Shown here piece by piece: positions 13,097 to 14,322 of a stretch of DNA of 14,322 nucleotides; within the stretch, counting starts at the first letter, position 1; each line of letters begins with the position of its first letter. Source of the DNA: Campylobacterales bacterium (GTDB lineage Bacteria; Campylobacterota; Campylobacteria; Campylobacterales; JALSKU01); the NCBI GenBank assembly GCA_027023175.1, contig JALVWW010000086.1, positions 1-14,322 on the forward strand, written 5' to 3'. The notes beneath the pieces were generated by a model that did no database searches, was not told the DNA's origin, and saw only the letters and a list, made by a program, of their open reading frames with translations. The position numbers and the translations under genes are program-made.

Positions 13097-14062
13097 ATGG
13101 CACGAAAAAAAGAGTCGATTTTAAAAAATAAAACCTTTGGTCACTTTGTGGCCGGAGGTTTCTACTTTGTACTTCTGTTTGCTCTTTATGTAGCTGCAAC
13201 TCATATGAATTATGTTTGGAAATGGAACAGTGTTCCAAAATATTTTGCATATGAGAAAAAAGTGGAATTAGATGCTCCATTTGACGGTACTGTCAAAGTA
13301 AATGGTGATAAAATAGTTATAACCAATGAAGATGGTGTAAAAAAAGTCATAAAAACAGATGGGTATAAAATAGCTGTAAAAGATGGAGATGAAGTTTATG
13401 AGGGCGATACTCTTGCCTACTATACTACTTGGACTTCAGGACCTCTTTTAAAAGGGCTTTATGTAACATTAGAGATATCTCTTTATGCTGCTATTTTAGC
13501 TTTTATCATAGGGTGGATACTCACTTTTATGAGGATAAGTGGTTTTCAGTTTCTTGATGATATCGCAACAGTTTACATCACAATTATAAGAGGAACTCCT
13601 CTCCTGGTTCAGATATTTATCTTTTACTTTATCATAGCTACTATCTTCAATCTTGAAAGATTTGTAGCAGGAGCCGCATCTTTAGGCCTTTTTTATGGAG
13701 CATATATAGCTGAAATACTAAGAGGAGCCATACAGTCGGTTGACAAAGGTCAGACGGAAGCTTCAAAATCTCTTGGAATGAACTATATCCAAACAATGGG
13801 ATATATCATAATGCCTCAGGCTTTAAAAAGAGCTTTACCGGCACTCGTTGGAGAGATTATAGCTCTTGTAAAAGATTCGTCTTTGGTTTCAGTTATCTCT
13901 ATAACAGACCTTACAAAGGTGGGTAGAGAGATAGTTGCCAATACATTTTCACCGTTTGAAACATGGCTTGTAGTAGCTGCGATGTATTTTTCTATTACTT
14001 TTACACTTGCTGTCATAGGACATAAGTATGAAAAGAAACTTAAAGCAAAAGGCGGCTTTTAA
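13097..14062 (+). CDS. Amino-acid ABC transporter permease with extra N-terminal domain
   Basis: Inner-membrane permease of the His/Glu/Gln/Arg family. The core (about residues 112-321) is normal: hydrophobic helices near 120-145, 157-184, 190-207, 250-270 and 289-308, and the cytoplasmic EAA loop around EILRGAIQSVDKGQTEASKSLG to MPQALKRALPALVGE (206-253) that docks the ATPase. The protein is about 100 residues longer than E. coli GlnP. The extra part is a Lys/Arg-rich start, one helix (about 17-36), and a soluble segment (54-110) rich in beta-forming residues with APFDGTV and KDGDEVYEGDTLA, the look of a barrel-sandwich (biotinyl/lipoyl-like) domain. The positive-inside rule puts this segment in the periplasm, which matches the outside N-terminus of the core. 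Start ATG lies three bases after the binding-protein stop, with only a weak AAGAG upstream. No ATPase gene follows. Confidence 0.9.
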   Translation: MARKKESILKNKTFGHFVAGGFYFVLLFALYVAATHMNYVWKWNSVPKYFAYEKKVELDAPFDGTVKVNGDKIVITNEDGVKKVIKTDGYKIAVKDGDEVYEGDTLAYYTTWTSGPLLKGLYVTLEISLYAAILAFIIGWILTFMRISGFQFLDDIATVYITIIRGTPLLVQIFIFYFIIATIFNLERFVAGAASLGLFYGAYIAEILRGAIQSVDKGQTEASKSLGMNYIQTMGYIIMPQALKRALPALVGEIIALVKDSSLVSVISITDLTKVGREIVANTFSPFETWLVVAAMYFSITFTLAVIGHKYEKKLKAKGGF

Positions 14063-14092
14063 ATAATTAAGAGTATATTTATCCTATTTAGC

Positions 14093-14098
14093 TATAAT
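14093..14098 (+). promoter_or_regulatory. Promoter -10 of tpx (TATAAT)
   Basis: A perfect TATAAT in the 65-bp gap after the permease gene. Transcription from about 14105 leaves a 23-base leader with AAAAAAGGA (14112-14120), seven bases before the tpx ATG. So tpx likely has its own promoter and is not simply the third gene of the transporter operon. Confidence 0.55.
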
Positions 14099-14127
14099 TC
14101 CGTAACAATTTAAAAAAGGAATGAGTT

Positions 14128-14322
14128 ATGGCTAAAACAAAGCTAAAAGGAAATGATGTAAATCTATCCGGAAATGAAGTAAAAGTAGGAGACAATGCTC
14201 CAGAAATAAAAGTAGTAGGTAAAGACCTTGGTGAGATAACAGTCGGTGGAGCAAAAGATAAAGTTCAACTTATCGTTGCCGTTCCATCTCTTGATACTGC
14301 TGTATGTGCTGCAGAAACCAGA
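14128..14322 (+). CDS. tpx: Thiol peroxidase Tpx (3' end outside window)
   Basis: Atypical 2-Cys peroxiredoxin that reduces hydrogen peroxide and alkyl hydroperoxides using thioredoxin. The first 65 codons are present and remain open at the window edge. Seen: the Tpx N-terminal pattern KLKGNDVNLSGNEVKVGDNAP and the active-site motif PSLDTAVCAAETR, where Cys60 is the peroxidatic cysteine (Cys61 in E. coli); the resolving cysteine lies beyond the edge. There is no signal peptide in the first residues; E. coli Tpx is reported from the periplasm but lacks a classical signal, so location is open. Good ribosome binding site AAGGA. An out-of-frame ATG at 14121 is ignored because it does not open the Tpx frame. 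Confidence 0.95.
   Translation, partial: MAKTKLKGNDVNLSGNEVKVGDNAPEIKVVGKDLGEITVGGAKDKVQLIVAVPSLDTAVCAAETR

Overview
The window looks like an AT-rich chromosome segment from a member of the Campylobacterota (formerly Epsilonproteobacteria), probably a free-living respiratory type rather than a Helicobacter/Campylobacter pathogen. The main reason is the gene run rqcH - small coiled-coil gene - cdsA - dxr, which to my memory matches the Campylobacter jejuni run Cj1349c-Cj1346c. The compact RqcH, the Tpx sequence and the AT-rich promoters with good -10 boxes and poor -35 boxes fit. The genus cannot be fixed from the sequence. There are 13 protein genes (two cut by the window ends), no RNA genes, no insertion sequences and no CRISPR array. 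Coding density is very high: the longest gene-free stretch is about 200 bp (6397-6595).

Layout. (1) 2-2122 (+): katG, catalase-peroxidase, with its 5' end outside the window. (2) 2175-6396 (-): nuoA-nuoB-nuoCD-nuoE-nuoF of respiratory complex I, every junction overlapping. The run stops after nuoF; nuoG-N are not here. A 10-bp hairpin separates nuoF from the convergent katG. (3) 6596-11214 (+): rqcH (ribosome rescue), a small charged protein, cdsA (phospholipid precursor), dxr (isoprenoid precursor) and tsaD (tRNA t6A), a housekeeping cluster. A tandem 7-bp repeat sits directly against the tsaD start codon. (4) 11226-12128 (-): a DMT/EamA permease, convergent with tsaD. (5) 12287-14062 (+): a periplasmic amino-acid binding protein and its permease, with no ATPase gene beside them. 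(6) 14128-end (+): start of tpx, thiol peroxidase.

How they work together. The Nuo proteins form the NADH-dehydrogenase (E, F) and connecting (B, CD) parts plus one membrane subunit (A) of a proton-pumping dehydrogenase. KatG and Tpx remove peroxide in cytoplasm and periplasm, respectively, which fits respiration at low oxygen. The two transporter genes form one operon.

The strongest leads are: NuoF keeps its FMN loop and iron-sulphur ligands but has lost the aromatic residues that hold NADH and carries Lys at the Glu that normally selects NADH over NADPH; the ABC permease has an extra N-terminal membrane helix plus a probable periplasmic barrel-sandwich domain; RqcH has Asn-Lys in place of the Asp-Arg pair needed for Ala tailing in Bacillus; and two genes (rqcH and the EamA gene) have extended -10 boxes placed exactly where a leaderless mRNA would start. 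All residue comparisons were made from memory of reference sequences, without an alignment program.
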